A DNA stretch of 64,000 nucleotides from assembly GCF_001598475.1 (NCBI RefSeq), contig NZ_BCZA01000003.1, positions 248,001-312,000 of the forward strand, given 5' to 3'. Under the pieces are notes generated by a model that worked only from the letters and a program-made list of their open reading frames with translations, made no database searches and was not told where the DNA came from. How positions within the stretch are numbered: the stretch's first letter is position 1; each line of letters opens with the position of its first letter. Origin of the DNA: Pantoea agglomerans NBRC 102470. Its GTDB lineage: Bacteria > Pseudomonadota > Gammaproteobacteria > Enterobacterales > Enterobacteriaceae. Made by a program: the position numbers and the translations under genes. This document shows positions 38,896-49,139 of the stretch, piece by piece.

Positions 38896-39327
38896 ATGCG
38901 TACCCGCTCACTTAAAGAACGTATTCTTCATGCTGTCTGCTTTGAAACGCTGGCGATTCTGACCGTTTCGCCGCTGGCGGCATGGGCAATGAATAAACCG
39001 CTGTTTCAGATGGGATCGCTGGCGATTATGCTCTCTACGGTCGCGATGCTATGGAACATGATTTACAACAGCGGATTTGATCGCCTCTATGCGCCAGGCC
39101 AGAAACGTAGCCCGGGCGTGCGTGTATTACATGCGCTGGGGTTTGAAGGTGGATTTATCCTGATTGGTCTGCCCATTGCCGCCTGGATGCTGGATATCTC
39201 TCTGGGTCAGGCTTTCCTGGTCGAAGTGGCCTTTTTCCTCTTCTTCCTGCCCTACACCATGGCCTACAACTGGGTGTGGGACAAACTGCGCGAGCGCTGG
39301 ATCAGACGTCACGCCTGCCGGGCGTAA
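38896..39327 (+). CDS. PACE-family biocide efflux pump (AceI-like)
   Basis: ATG 38896 (MRTRSLKERILH) has GAAGGAG upstream and gives 143 residues, the usual PACE size. Two paired BTP domains, each with two helices, are visible: RILHAVCFETLAILTVSP, then YNSGFDRLYAP, and the repeat RVLHALGFEGGFILIGLP with AYNWVWDKLRERW. The first glutamate (in CFETLAIL) matches the proton-linked residue of AceI. PACE pumps export chlorhexidine and similar compounds; a divergent LysR normally controls them, here it is frameshifted. Confidence 0.92.
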   Translation: MRTRSLKERILHAVCFETLAILTVSPLAAWAMNKPLFQMGSLAIMLSTVAMLWNMIYNSGFDRLYAPGQKRSPGVRVLHALGFEGGFILIGLPIAAWMLDISLGQAFLVEVAFFLFFLPYTMAYNWVWDKLRERWIRRHACRA

Positions 39328-39333
39328 GAAAAA

Positions 39334-39355
39334 CGGGAGGCGCAAGCGCCTCCCG
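39334..39355. terminator. Bidirectional terminator between PACE gene and ushA
   Basis: CGGGAGGCGC and GCGCCTCCCG enclose AA, a ten-pair stem in the gap of two convergent genes, with A-rich sequence on the left side giving a T run on the minus strand. Confidence 0.85.
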
Positions 39356-39361
39356 GTCAGT

Positions 39362-41128
39362 TCAATGCGTGGCGGCTGTTTCGTTCCCCCACGGCCAGAT
39401 CCACGCCAGGATCATTTTTGGATAGTTACGCTTGCGCGCTTTTTCCGCAGCCTCATCCCGCGCCCGGATCTGCTCATCGCTCAGATGCACAATCTGCCCT
39501 TTCGGCTGATAGTCGCTGGCTTTGACCGGCGAGTGCGTCTTGATCCAGTCACGCAACACCTGCGCATCGACTGCCCCGCTGTTGAGATAACCCGCATGAT
39601 TATCCAGACGCGGATAACCGTCGCCGCCAGCCGCATTGAAGCTGTTGGTTGCCATGCGATAATGCTGTGCATCCTGCAGCGGTTTACCGTTAATGCTGAC
39701 GTCGCTGACATGTTTACCGTCTGCGGTCAGGCTGATACCGGCAAACTGGGCGTAGCCGCCTGAGTCAGGCTGAATATTGGCGACCACATCCAGATATTTT
39801 TTGATCTCCGCCCCGGTCAGGCTGACCGAGACCACCTGATTGCCAAACGGCTGGACCTGCAGCAGGTCACGCCAGCTCAGCTTGCCCGATTTCAGCGAGG
39901 TGCGAATACCACCGCCGCTCATCACCGCAAAATCGGCTTTGGTGTGCGCCATCTGGGCGCGCAGAATCAGCTGGCCGAGATTCGTCTGCTCAAAGCGAAC
40001 CTGCTCTTTTTCACCGCTGAAGCTGCCGTCGGCGCTGCCGACATTCACGGTTAACTTCGCCTCAGCCCGTTTCTGGAATGGCATCAGCAGTTTCATCATG
40101 GCGGTGTTTTTCGGGATCTCTTCCTGCCAGGTGAGCCAGGTTTCGCTGCCATCCGCGTTCTTTATCTGATGTTTAAGGTTGACCGGCACCAGCTGATAAG
40201 CCTCCAGCGTCACCTGCCCATTACGGAAGGTGAAGTCACCACGTCCGACATATTTGCCCCATTTATCCGCCTGCATAATCCAGATCCCGTTCTGCTGATC
40301 GGGTTTGCAGGGCTGGCCCGGCTGATAATTTTTGACGCTGACGTTCTCTTTTTCCATGCAGACCGCATCATGCGAATGACCACCCACAATCAGATCGATG
40401 GTGCCGGCAGGCAGGCTGCGCGCCAGGGTGACGTCATCAATGCCATTGCTGCCATGCTTACCGTCGTCATAATGACCAAGGTGGGTCAGCGCGACAATCA
40501 CGTCCGGCTTCTCTGTGGCGCGCAGTTCGGCAACCGCCTTCTCCGCCTCCGCAATCGGATCGCGGAACTCGGTATCTGTCAGACCCGCCGGATTAGCCAG
40601 TTTCGCCGTGTCCGGGGTGATCAGCCCGACCACCGCAATTTTCAGCCCGAGACGGTTGAATACCGCCCAGGGCTTAAACAGGCGCTGACCGGTACTTTTC
40701 TGATAAACGTTAGCGGCGAGCAGCGGGAATCGTGCCCACTTCTCCTGCTTGCGCATGACCGCGATGGGCTTGTCGAACTCATGGTTGCCCAGCGCCATGG
40801 CATCATAGCCAATCAGGTTCATCGCGCGAAAATCGGGTTCAGCGTCCAGCTCATCGGACTCCGGTACGCCCGTGTTCACATCACCGGCAGAGAGAATCAA
40901 TGCGCCGCCGCCTCTGGACTGCACATCGTAGCGCATCGTATCCATTAAGGTTTTCTGCGCCGCCAGACCATATTCACCCTGCTCAGTAAACCAGAAATGA
41001 CCATGCTCATCGTTGGTGTGCAGCAGGCTGAAACGATAGGTGCGATCGGCCTGGGCGGCCTGTGAAAACAGCGGCATCAGGGCCACCAGTAGTGCCACGC
41101 CCGCCCCTGTCCATTTAGATAACAACAC
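39362..41128 (-). CDS. ushA: Periplasmic UDP-sugar hydrolase/5'-nucleotidase
   Basis: A GTG start near 41128, with AAGGAG seven bases upstream, is preferred; it gives a signal peptide (VLLSKWTGAGVALLVALMP...SQAAQA) and 588 residues, longer than E. coli UshA (550) by a C-terminal tail (about 35). Metal-binding motifs are LLHTNDEHGHF, GDVNTG, ALGNHEFD and GGHSHDAV; the substrate domain contains FNAAGGDGYPRL. It hydrolyses UDP-glucose and nucleotides so that nucleosides can be taken up. Confidence 0.94.
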   Translation of the reverse strand: MLLSKWTGAGVALLVALMPLFSQAAQADRTYRFSLLHTNDEHGHFWFTEQGEYGLAAQKTLMDTMRYDVQSRGGGALILSAGDVNTGVPESDELDAEPDFRAMNLIGYDAMALGNHEFDKPIAVMRKQEKWARFPLLAANVYQKSTGQRLFKPWAVFNRLGLKIAVVGLITPDTAKLANPAGLTDTEFRDPIAEAEKAVAELRATEKPDVIVALTHLGHYDDGKHGSNGIDDVTLARSLPAGTIDLIVGGHSHDAVCMEKENVSVKNYQPGQPCKPDQQNGIWIMQADKWGKYVGRGDFTFRNGQVTLEAYQLVPVNLKHQIKNADGSETWLTWQEEIPKNTAMMKLLMPFQKRAEAKLTVNVGSADGSFSGEKEQVRFEQTNLGQLILRAQMAHTKADFAVMSGGGIRTSLKSGKLSWRDLLQVQPFGNQVVSVSLTGAEIKKYLDVVANIQPDSGGYAQFAGISLTADGKHVSDVSINGKPLQDAQHYRMATNSFNAAGGDGYPRLDNHAGYLNSGAVDAQVLRDWIKTHSPVKASDYQPKGQIVHLSDEQIRARDEAAEKARKRNYPKMILAWIWPWGNETAATH

Positions 41129-41658
41129 TGTGATTCTCCTTAATTTGCCGTCTGGCCCGATTTTCTGCCGGTTTGCCCCACTGTGTCGCACATTCCCCCG
41201 GCGAACTCAAGGCCAACGCACATTCGCCTGTCTCTGTATGCCGCTCTTTTTATCTCCGGACCGCTTTTGCTGAGCATGACAATAGCCGCAAGGCCGCGCC
41301 AGCGTCAGACTGGTTTGTTCCGGATAAGCCAGAACGGGTAGCCAGGCCTGATGTTAACCAGTTGTTTACCCCTGCAAAAGTGCCGCTGACGGGCTTTACC
41401 CTGTCTGTGCGCGCATTTAACCCTTATTTGTGTCATACCCACGGCATTTAAGGATGCTAATTTTTATTTACCCGGACCGCTTTAAACCGTCAAATCAGCC
41501 AATATTATGGATAATGAACAAAAACACCCTTTCGATTGTGCATTTGACTTTTTTTCCTGCTTTTTTAGGGTATTCCCGCAAATTGCTCAGCGAAAGAATA
41601 GATTTTGTTTTAAACTCATTTGTTACAAGCGGATACATTTGTATACAAGGAGACAGGC
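41129..41658. other. Intergenic region between ushA and ybaL
   Basis: The two genes are divergent, so promoters for both should lie here. No extra gene, RNA or strong repeat was recognised. The part near ybaL is AT-rich. E. coli has fsr between these genes; there is no trace of it here. Confidence 0.5.
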
Positions 41659-43353
41659 ATGCATCACACCACACCGTTGATCACTACCATTGTCGGAGCA
41701 CTGGTTCTGGCATTTCTCCTTGGGATGCTGGCGAACCGCCTGCGTATTTCGCCCCTGGTTGGCTACCTGATGGCAGGCGTGCTGGCTGGACCCTTTACTC
41801 CCGGCTTTGTTGCCGATACCAATCTGGCTCCTGAACTGGCAGAACTCGGCGTGATTCTGCTGATGTTTGGTGTCGGCCTGCACTTCTCAATGAAAGATCT
41901 CATGTCGGTAAAGTCGATAGCCATTCCCGGTGCCATCGCACAGATCGCGGTCGCGACGTTACTGGGAATGGGCTTATCGTGGACGCTGGGATGGTCGTGG
42001 ATGACCGGCCTGGTGTTTGGTCTCTGCCTCTCTACCGCCAGTACCGTGGTGTTACTGCGCGCGCTTGAAGAGCGGCAACTGATTGATAGCCAGCGCGGGC
42101 AGATTGCGATTGGCTGGCTGATTGTTGAAGATCTGGTGATGGTGCTGACGCTGGTGCTGCTGCCTGCGATTGCCGGCATGATGGAACAGGGCAACGCCAG
42201 CGCCGGACTGCTGGCCTGGGACCTGCTGTGGACCATCGGCAAAGTCGCCGCCTTTATGGTGCTGATGATGGTGGTAGGACGGCGTGCCGTCCCCTGGATC
42301 CTCGCCCGCAGCGCCGCCACCGGCTCGCGTGAGCTGTTTACTCTGGCGGTATTAGCGCTGGCGCTGGGCATCGCCTTTGGTGCTGTTGAATTCTTTGATG
42401 TTTCGTTTGCGCTGGGCGCTTTCTTTGCCGGTATGGTGCTGAACGAATCGGAACTGAGCCACCGCGCCGCGCGCGATACGCTGCCGCTGCGTGATGCCTT
42501 TGCCGTGCTGTTCTTTGTCTCGGTCGGCATGCTGTTTGACCCGTCGATTCTGGTGACGCAGCCGCTGGCAGTGCTGGGCGCGCTGGTGATTATTGTGGTG
42601 GGTAAATCGGTCGCCGCCTGGCTGCTGGTGTCGCTGCTCGGCCATTCACGTCGTACGGCGTTGACCATTTCGGTCAGTCTGGCGCAGATTGGTGAATTCG
42701 CCTTTATTCTGGCCGGTCTGGGTATCTCGCTGGGCCTGCTGACTGACGAGGGCCGCAACCTGGTGCTGGCCGCCGCCATCCTGTCGATTATGCTTAATCC
42801 GATCCTGTTTACCCTGCTGGAGCGTTTCCTGGCGAAAACGGAGACGATGGAAGAGCAGACGCTGGAAGAGGCGATTGAAGAAGAGAAGCAGATCCCGGTG
42901 GATTTCTGCAATCACGCGGTGATTGTGGGTTACGGCCGGGTGGGCAGTCTGATTGGTCAGAAGCTGCTTGAAGCCAATGTTCCGCTGGTGGTAGTTGAAA
43001 ACTCCCGCGCCCGTGTTGAAGCGCTGCGCGAGCGCGGTATTAAGGCGGTGCTGGGTAATGCAGCCCGCGCTGACACCATGGAACTGGCCCGACTCGACTG
43101 CGCCCGCTGGCTGTTACTGACTATTCCGAATGGCTATGAAGCGGGTGAAGTGGTCACCGCCGCGCGTGAAAAACATCAGAATATCGAGATTATCGCCCGC
43201 GCCCACTATGACGATGAAGTCGAGTACATCATGGAACGGGGTGCCACCCGTGTGGTGATGGGCGAACGTGAGATCGCCAGCAGTATGCTGCAAATCCTGC
43301 AGGATGAGATGACCCAGGGCGAAGATTTACAGCCCTGCGATGTCGTGCGCTGA
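41659..43353 (+). CDS. ybaL: CPA2 cation/proton antiporter YbaL (KefB/RosB type)
   Basis: ATG 41659 (MHHTTPLITT) with AAGGAG upstream gives 564 residues (E. coli 558). About twelve membrane helices (to residue 390) carry the antiporter domain, with FGVGLHFSMKDL and STVVLLRALEERQ. The C-terminal part is a TrkA-N/RCK nucleotide-binding domain, VIVGYGRVGSLIGQ (418-region). The substrate is not known; the family exchanges K+ or Na+ for protons. An intrinsic terminator lies about 260 bases past its stop. Confidence 0.94.
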   Translation: MHHTTPLITTIVGALVLAFLLGMLANRLRISPLVGYLMAGVLAGPFTPGFVADTNLAPELAELGVILLMFGVGLHFSMKDLMSVKSIAIPGAIAQIAVATLLGMGLSWTLGWSWMTGLVFGLCLSTASTVVLLRALEERQLIDSQRGQIAIGWLIVEDLVMVLTLVLLPAIAGMMEQGNASAGLLAWDLLWTIGKVAAFMVLMMVVGRRAVPWILARSAATGSRELFTLAVLALALGIAFGAVEFFDVSFALGAFFAGMVLNESELSHRAARDTLPLRDAFAVLFFVSVGMLFDPSILVTQPLAVLGALVIIVVGKSVAAWLLVSLLGHSRRTALTISVSLAQIGEFAFILAGLGISLGLLTDEGRNLVLAAAILSIMLNPILFTLLERFLAKTETMEEQTLEEAIEEEKQIPVDFCNHAVIVGYGRVGSLIGQKLLEANVPLVVVENSRARVEALRERGIKAVLGNAARADTMELARLDCARWLLLTIPNGYEAGEVVTAAREKHQNIEIIARAHYDDEVEYIMERGATRVVMGEREIASSMLQILQDEMTQGEDLQPCDVVR

Positions 43354-43433
43354 TTCGTGTTAAGCAAAGCCTGGCAGGCTTCTGATATATCAAAACCAGG
43401 GTAAATTTTACCGCAACGAATAAACTCAATACG

Positions 43434-43561
43434 CAGGGAACACGGACAGAAGAGCAAAGCGTCCCGCCGACAGGGACAAAAACGCCGGGAGCGTTTTTGA
43501 ACAACGCAAAGCGTTGGCCAGGGATGGCTTAAGCGACTTTCCGGTCTGACCGTGTTCCCTG
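43434..43561. repeat. Palindromic intergenic element, copy 2
   Basis: Arms CAGGGAACACGG (43434-43445) and its exact complement (43550-43561) enclose AAGAGCAAAGCGTC (43450-43463) and a 45-base core (43475-43519). The core differs from copy 3 by one base. Inside the core two small hairpins share the stem AACGC/GCGTT, one with loop CGGGA and one with AAA. It lies between ybaL and gsk. Confidence 0.85.
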
Positions 43562-43612
43562 AGCAGGCTCGATCTCATCGCTAACCGAGCCAGACGTTGC
43601 CAGTCTTCTAAG

Positions 43613-43638
43613 GCCCTTCTCTTCAGAAGGGCTTTTTT
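43613..43638 (+). terminator. Strong intrinsic terminator after ybaL
   Basis: GCCCTTCT and AGAAGGGC enclose CTTC and are followed by six T. It is oriented like ybaL and is the likely end of its message; the gap includes the repeat element. Confidence 0.85.
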
Positions 43639-43658
43639 ATGCGCGGCAGCTGCCAGCT

Positions 43659-44960
43659 TTACCGATCCCAGTAAGACTCTTCCAGACTGTCTTCCCGCTC
43701 CGGCAGACCGCGGGTCAGACGCGGCGAATGCTGATTCAGCACCTGGTAGCTGACGCGGTTGGCATATTTACATACCTGCGCCAGCGATGAGTAGGTCAGG
43801 TAAGGACGCGCATGTTTGCTGGAGTTCGGCACATTCAGGCTGTGATAGTTGTTGGCGGTGATGTCATGCAGTAACGCCGCCAGCGCACCATCTCCGGCGC
43901 CGTTGGTGTTCATGATCTTTTCCGGTCCGCCCATATAAGGCGCGATGTGCGAGAAAATGCGCAGCGGCTGCTGGCAATCCTGCTGGCGCATCACCCGGCT
44001 GAACTCATACTGGTTGAATTCAGCAATCGCGCCAGGCAGCAGCGGATGGTTGGTTTTGCGTTTGAACTCTTCTTCGGTGTAACCCGCCATATAGAGCCCA
44101 ATCGGGCCAGCAGTACACAGCACCAGATCGACCCAGTCCAGCGCCATATTGGCGGCGAGCAGCGGATCGCTTTCGCCGGTCAGCGCCAGCGCTTCCTCTT
44201 CATTCATCGCCACGATGCTGACATGCTCGCGCAGGAAATCGCGCCAGAACTGAGGATTGTCGCCAATCACATGTTTGGTGCCCAGCGTCAGCACCACCGG
44301 CACGTTGTGGCGTTTGGCATACTCAATCGCCCGTAACGTTGCCTGAGGCATCGGTTCACCTTCGGCACAGCGCACCAGATAGGAGGTCAGTACCAGCGCA
44401 GAGGCTCCGGCGATCACCTCTTCCGGTACGTTATCCGGATGCAGCTGGTTCATCTGGCCGGGGCTGATAGCAAAGGTTCGCTCGCCATGTTCGCCAATCA
44501 GCGTAAAGCAGCGTCCAATGGCGCCATCCACGCCCTGCAGATAGTTAAGATCGACCCGGCTTGAGGTGTTACAGAGATAGCGATAGGCGTAGCCGCCAAT
44601 CTGGATGTTATTGCACATGACGCCCAGCAGCACGGAGCGGTCATCGGCCAGCACCGAGAAATTATGCAGCGTGTTACCGATGGTGCCACCAGCAAACTGA
44701 TGGGTGATCAGCGCTTCCTGCATCAGCTCGTTGTACAACGCTTCCGCGACGGCATTATCGATAACCAGCGAGTGCCCGGCACTCAGGCCATAACGTGCGA
44801 GAAAAGCGTCATCGACTTTGGCTTCGATATCCACCAGCGTTTGGTCGATACCCACCACCCAGCTGCCTGCATCAACATCGTGCTGGGCGGGCTGTAACAG
44901 GGGATCGCGTGCGCTGACAGGAAAGTAGTGTTTGGATTTGCGTTTGCCGGGAAATTTCAT
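43659..44960 (-). CDS. gsk: Inosine-guanosine kinase
   Basis: ATG 44960 (MKFPGKRKSKH) gives 433 residues (E. coli 434). Gsk phosphorylates inosine and guanosine in purine salvage. It is a PfkB-family enzyme: GGTIGNTLHN in the N-terminal substrate region and MNTNGAGDGALAALLHD with the catalytic aspartate near the end. The gene is minus-strand next to hemH, with aes of E. coli absent between them. Confidence 0.96.
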   Translation of the reverse strand: MKFPGKRKSKHYFPVSARDPLLQPAQHDVDAGSWVVGIDQTLVDIEAKVDDAFLARYGLSAGHSLVIDNAVAEALYNELMQEALITHQFAGGTIGNTLHNFSVLADDRSVLLGVMCNNIQIGGYAYRYLCNTSSRVDLNYLQGVDGAIGRCFTLIGEHGERTFAISPGQMNQLHPDNVPEEVIAGASALVLTSYLVRCAEGEPMPQATLRAIEYAKRHNVPVVLTLGTKHVIGDNPQFWRDFLREHVSIVAMNEEEALALTGESDPLLAANMALDWVDLVLCTAGPIGLYMAGYTEEEFKRKTNHPLLPGAIAEFNQYEFSRVMRQQDCQQPLRIFSHIAPYMGGPEKIMNTNGAGDGALAALLHDITANNYHSLNVPNSSKHARPYLTYSSLAQVCKYANRVSYQVLNQHSPRLTRGLPEREDSLEESYWDR

Positions 44961-45018
44961 CGGGAGGTGCCGTCTGGAAAAACAGGCAGAGAATGATATC
45001 ACACTCTCCGCCTGCGCT

Positions 45019-45978
45019 TTAACGGCGTGCGTCGACCAGTTGCACCATCATGTCGATATGCGCCTCATCGGCGTTCAGCGCAGGGATATACTCAAACTTC
45101 TCACCCCCGGCATGCATAAAGATTTCGCAGTTTTCACCACTGATCTCTTCCAGCGTCTCCAGGCAGTCTGACGAGAAGCCCGGGCTCATCACCTGAACAT
45201 GTTTGATCCCTTTAGCGGGCAGGCTTTCCATGGTTTTATCGGTGTAGGGCATCAGCCACGGCTCACGACCAAAACGCGACTGGAAGGTCATCATATACTG
45301 ATCGTCACGCAGGCCCAGCGCTTTGACCAGGGCCGCCGTGGTATCCGCACAGCGCTGCGGGTAGTCATCGCCTTCGTTAGCAAAACGTTGCGGAATGCCG
45401 TGGAAGGATAACACCAGCAGATCGGGCTGACCGTGCCGCTCAAAGGATCGCTCCACCGTCGCTTTCAGCGCGGCGATATAGGCCGGATGTTCGGCGTAGT
45501 CGCGGATAAACTGCACATCAGGCAGCGAGCGATAATCTTTGAATACCGCGGTCAGGCCATCCCACACTGCCGCCACGGTGGAGCAGGAGAATTGCGGATA
45601 GAGCGGCAGCACAATCAGGCGGGTCACGCCCTGCGCCATTAGCTTATCAACCGCGCTTTTCAGGCTGGGATTACCGTAGCTCATGCCCACCTCGACGGGC
45701 ATATCGACCCGTGCCGCCAGCGCATCGCGCTGACGCATGCTGTAAACCAGCAGCGGTGAACCGCCTTCCATCCAGACCGATGAGTAGAGCTTAGAGACGC
45801 GCGGCGAGCGAAACGGCAGAATAACGGCATTGAGAACCGGCCACCAGAGCCAGCGCGGCGCATCGACCACGCGCGGATCGCTTAAAAACTGTTTCAGATA
45901 GCGTTTAACTGCAGGTGTGGTGGGCGCGTCTGGCGTACCTAAATTAACCAATAACACGCCGGCCTTATCTTGCCTCAT
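45019..45978 (-). CDS. hemH: Ferrochelatase
   Basis: HemH inserts Fe2+ into protoporphyrin IX, the last step of haem synthesis, at the inner membrane. The 319 residues match E. coli (320). Family motifs are [13 protein letters not shown] (7-19), [15 protein letters not shown] and [11 protein letters not shown] with the catalytic histidine, then [16 protein letters not shown] containing the conserved glutamate. It follows adk, as in E. coli. Confidence 0.97.
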   Translation of the reverse strand: MRQDKAGVLLVNLGTPDAPTTPAVKRYLKQFLSDPRVVDAPRWLWWPVLNAVILPFRSPRVSKLYSSVWMEGGSPLLVYSMRQRDALAARVDMPVEVGMSYGNPSLKSAVDKLMAQGVTRLIVLPLYPQFSCSTVAAVWDGLTAVFKDYRSLPDVQFIRDYAEHPAYIAALKATVERSFERHGQPDLLVLSFHGIPQRFANEGDDYPQRCADTTAALVKALGLRDDQYMMTFQSRFGREPWLMPYTDKTMESLPAKGIKHVQVMSPGFSSDCLETLEEISGENCEIFMHAGGEKFEYIPALNADEAHIDMMVQLVDARR

Positions 45979-46062
45979 TTGAGTTCCTTGATAACAACGG
46001 GGATGCGTGAAAACGGGGAAATTGTAGCGGAATTAGTGGGAGGTAAAAGCGATTACTGCAAA

Positions 46063-46085
46063 AGGGGCCAGTAATACCGGCCCCT
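46063..46085 (-). terminator. adk terminator
   Basis: AGGGGCC and GGCCCCT pair over nine bases, followed on the minus strand by four T, just past the adk stop. It separates adk from hemH, probably incompletely. Confidence 0.8.
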
Positions 46086-46091
46086 GTGAAC

Positions 46092-46766
<675 letters not shown>

Positions 46767-46865
46767 CTATCTTAGAAGCGAAAGAACATACCATTATGAC
46801 CCGCTCATCACAAGGAAGGGCGCGGATCGCGCAGGGCGACCTGAGCTGCTTTTTGGCCCTGCCCC

Positions 46866-47726
46866 CTACCCGCCTGGCCTGCCGGACGCTTTTTCAGATT
46901 TACCGCCTGAGCCGAGCAGGAATTGCAGTCGTCGGCTCAGATGATGGGTCATATTCACGCTTTTTTTGCCGCTGCCGCGCACGTTAGCATTCAGCAGCAG
47001 CCGCGCCTGCTGCGGCCATTTCACCACATCTTCCGCATCTGACAGCGATGTGATCACGGAGGCCGGGACATTAAAGCTGGCAAACGGCAAACCGGGCTGA
47101 TGGCAGGAGTTCAGCGGCAGCGGGTCTGACAGGGAGAGCGCATCGACGGTGGCGGCATTGTAAGGCCGCCAGTGCGGATCGTCGAAGCGGCGCAGTGCCT
47201 CATGCGTGGCGGTCAGGGTCAGCCCCTGTTCGAAAAGCCGCAGTTCGCTGCGCACCAGCGTACTGAAGTCATGTGTCCGCAACGCCACCAGCACCAGATC
47301 GCTGCAGATCTCGGCGTGGCGATCCAGTCGGGTGACAAACAGATGGGCTTCGTCGATCAGTTTCTGATGCAGTACGCTGGCAAAACTCTCGCTCGCCTCC
47401 GTCACGCCCTGGTTCTGGCAATCCCGCAGCGGACGCACGCGGCCATTGGGCAATTCGACATGCGGTACCAGCATGATGCTGCCTGCGATCAGCGGAACTG
47501 CTGGCAGGATGTTGAGTTCGGTTACCGGAAAGTGCGAGGCGTAACGGTGCTGATTGCGCGCCTGCTCCTGCCGCAGAAAGAGCTGAGAAAGAAGGACCTG
47601 CGCCACATGCAGCGAGGGCGCGAAGAAGAGATCGAACTGCTCCAGCCGGTAAAAGCGTGAGAGCGCCAGGCGTAACCGATGGCGCGCCTCTGCTGAAGTT
47701 TCAGAGGATAAAGAGCGGTGTGCCAT
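46866..47726 (-). CDS. Unrecognised protein divergent from LysR
   Basis: The 286-residue frame has backbone GC and coding style and starts about 185 bases from the divergent LysR gene, a typical regulator-target pair. The start has only a weak ribosome site. Notable stretches are LEQFDLFFAPSLHVAQVLLSQ, FPVTELNILPAVPLIAGSIML, LPNGRVRPLRDCQ and a basic C-terminus. It has no signal peptide or membrane helix. I do not recognise the family; an enzyme is possible. The LysR next to it is of GcvA type, so control by it is plausible. Confidence 0.6.
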   Translation of the reverse strand: MAHRSLSSETSAEARHRLRLALSRFYRLEQFDLFFAPSLHVAQVLLSQLFLRQEQARNQHRYASHFPVTELNILPAVPLIAGSIMLVPHVELPNGRVRPLRDCQNQGVTEASESFASVLHQKLIDEAHLFVTRLDRHAEICSDLVLVALRTHDFSTLVRSELRLFEQGLTLTATHEALRRFDDPHWRPYNAATVDALSLSDPLPLNSCHQPGLPFASFNVPASVITSLSDAEDVVKWPQQARLLLNANVRGSGKKSVNMTHHLSRRLQFLLGSGGKSEKASGRPGG

Positions 47727-47912
47727 GGTTGTCTCGCTTCGGGGAGTGTGCGGCGTGAACGCAGGTTAAGCGAGGCGGAATACCCTGAAAAATCACAGAT
47801 ATAAGGCTGAGTCAACCCGCCATAATTTGCCCTACAGAGTAGGTCAATGCGGCTGGACTTTAAAATGATATAAATTGACAATCCCTGTTAGATTTTTGCA
47901 CAGGGGAAGAGG

Positions 47913-48782
47913 ATGAACGGACTGCCGCCACTGAGAGCGCTGCACTATTTTCACCAGGCAGCCTTACACAGCAGTTTTAGCGTGGCGGCTGAACATCTGC
48001 ATGTTACGCACAGCGCCATCAGCCATCAGATTCGCCAGCTGGAGAGCTGGATGGGCAAACCACTTTTTGTCCGCAGCCATGGCCGCGTGAAACTGACCTC
48101 ACACGGTGAACGTCTGCTGCTGAGCTGTCAGCAGGCGTTCAGTGAGTTGCGCAGCAGCTGCGAAAGCATTCGTACCGGGCTGCTTCAGCAGATTCGGGTC
48201 TCCTGCGCCCCCAGCTTTTTGTCGCAATGGCTGATTCCCCGTATCGCCAGTTTTTATCAACGCTATCCGGAGATTGAGGTTCACTTCCAGCCGCTGACGC
48301 AGATCTCGCAACTGCGCAGCGAACATGTGGATGTACTGATCCTCAGTCACGGCGAGCCCCCTGAATCTGACATAGACGCCACGCTGGTCAGCGAGGATGA
48401 GATTGGGCCGCTCTGCGCACCTCACTTTGCTTCGCAACTGCGGGTCGGCGAGGATCTGGCCGCGATGCCCCTGCTGCATGCGGATACCCGGCTGCACGCC
48501 TGGTCAGAGTGGGCGGACAAAGCTGGGGTCAGCGGCCGCTTTAACGGCGGAAAGCATTTTGAGAGTCTGACACTGGGGATTCAGGCCGCACGAAGTGGTC
48601 TTGGCGTCCTGATGGCACCGCGTTTGCTGGTACGCAAAGAGCTGGAGGATGGCACGCTGCTTGCGCCGCTTGGCTTTGTACGCGTCGAGCGGGCCACATG
48701 GATGATGACAAAACAGAGCCGTCGGCACGATACGGAGATCAGCCTGTTTCGCGACTGGCTGCAGGATGCCGCAAAACCATAA
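47913..48782 (+). CDS. LysR regulator, GcvA-like
   Basis: The 289-residue protein opens MNGLPPLRALHYFHQAALHS, the GcvA-type pattern, with the helix-turn-helix FSVAAEHLHVTHSAISHQIR (22-41) and the effector domain (about 90-289). It is not GcvA itself, as the C-terminal domain differs. It most likely controls the divergent gene at 46866-47726. Neither gene is between adk and htpG in E. coli. Confidence 0.88.
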   Translation: MNGLPPLRALHYFHQAALHSSFSVAAEHLHVTHSAISHQIRQLESWMGKPLFVRSHGRVKLTSHGERLLLSCQQAFSELRSSCESIRTGLLQQIRVSCAPSFLSQWLIPRIASFYQRYPEIEVHFQPLTQISQLRSEHVDVLILSHGEPPESDIDATLVSEDEIGPLCAPHFASQLRVGEDLAAMPLLHADTRLHAWSEWADKAGVSGRFNGGKHFESLTLGIQAARSGLGVLMAPRLLVRKELEDGTLLAPLGFVRVERATWMMTKQSRRHDTEISLFRDWLQDAAKP

Positions 48783-48785
48783 AAA

Positions 48786-48808
48786 AAGCCGGTGAGGGTC
48801 ACCGGCTT
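48786..48808 (-). terminator. htpG terminator
   Basis: AAGCCGGTGA and TCACCGGCTT enclose GGG, followed on the minus strand by seven T. It is oriented for the htpG message and stands directly behind the LysR stop. Confidence 0.85.
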
Positions 48809-48903
48809 CAGACAGCTGACAAATTTACTGCTTTTTAACCCTGAAATCCCGCTCACAATCAGCGCTGACTGATTCAGACAGACGGCATCAGAGTCAATGC
48901 GAT

Positions 48904-49083
48904 GGGAGCATACGCCTGGAGCAAAGCATCGCGGGCCATGGACAAAAACGCCGGGAGCGTTTGTGAACAACGCAAAGCGTTGGCCCGGCAACGGGCGCAC
49001 CTCAGGATGAGGTGCGTAATCGCCCGCGCTGAGCCCGCCAGGGATGGCGGCTTTTTGCGTCTTTGCGGAGGGCGTATGCTCCC
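48904..49083. repeat. Palindromic intergenic element, copy 3
   Basis: Outer arms GGGAGCATACGCC (48904-48916) and its exact complement (49071-49083) enclose AGCAAAGC, the 45-base core (48941-48985), an extra hairpin around GCACCTCA and TGAGGTGC (about 48997-49015), and TTTTTGCGTCTTTGC (49052-49066). At about 180 bases it is the longest of the three. It lies in the 3' leader of htpG, before its terminator. Confidence 0.85.
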
Positions 49084-49139
49084 TGAGCCAGCATCGTAGC
49101 TGCAACTTCAGGCCGGTGAAAACCACCGGCCTGTTGCCG

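Noticed and set aside
41763-42911. 382-residue minus-strand frame inside ybaL
   Set aside because: It is rich in Ser, Arg and Ala, typical of a shadow, and ybaL on the other strand is certain.
43613-43638. A small RNA gene ending at the strong terminator before gsk
   Set aside because: No promoter or conserved sRNA was recognised; the terminator can be explained by ybaL read-through.
47172-47660. Plus-strand frame opposite the unknown gene at 46866-47726
   Set aside because: The minus frame is longer and fits a divergent regulator-target layout; the plus frame has no better support.
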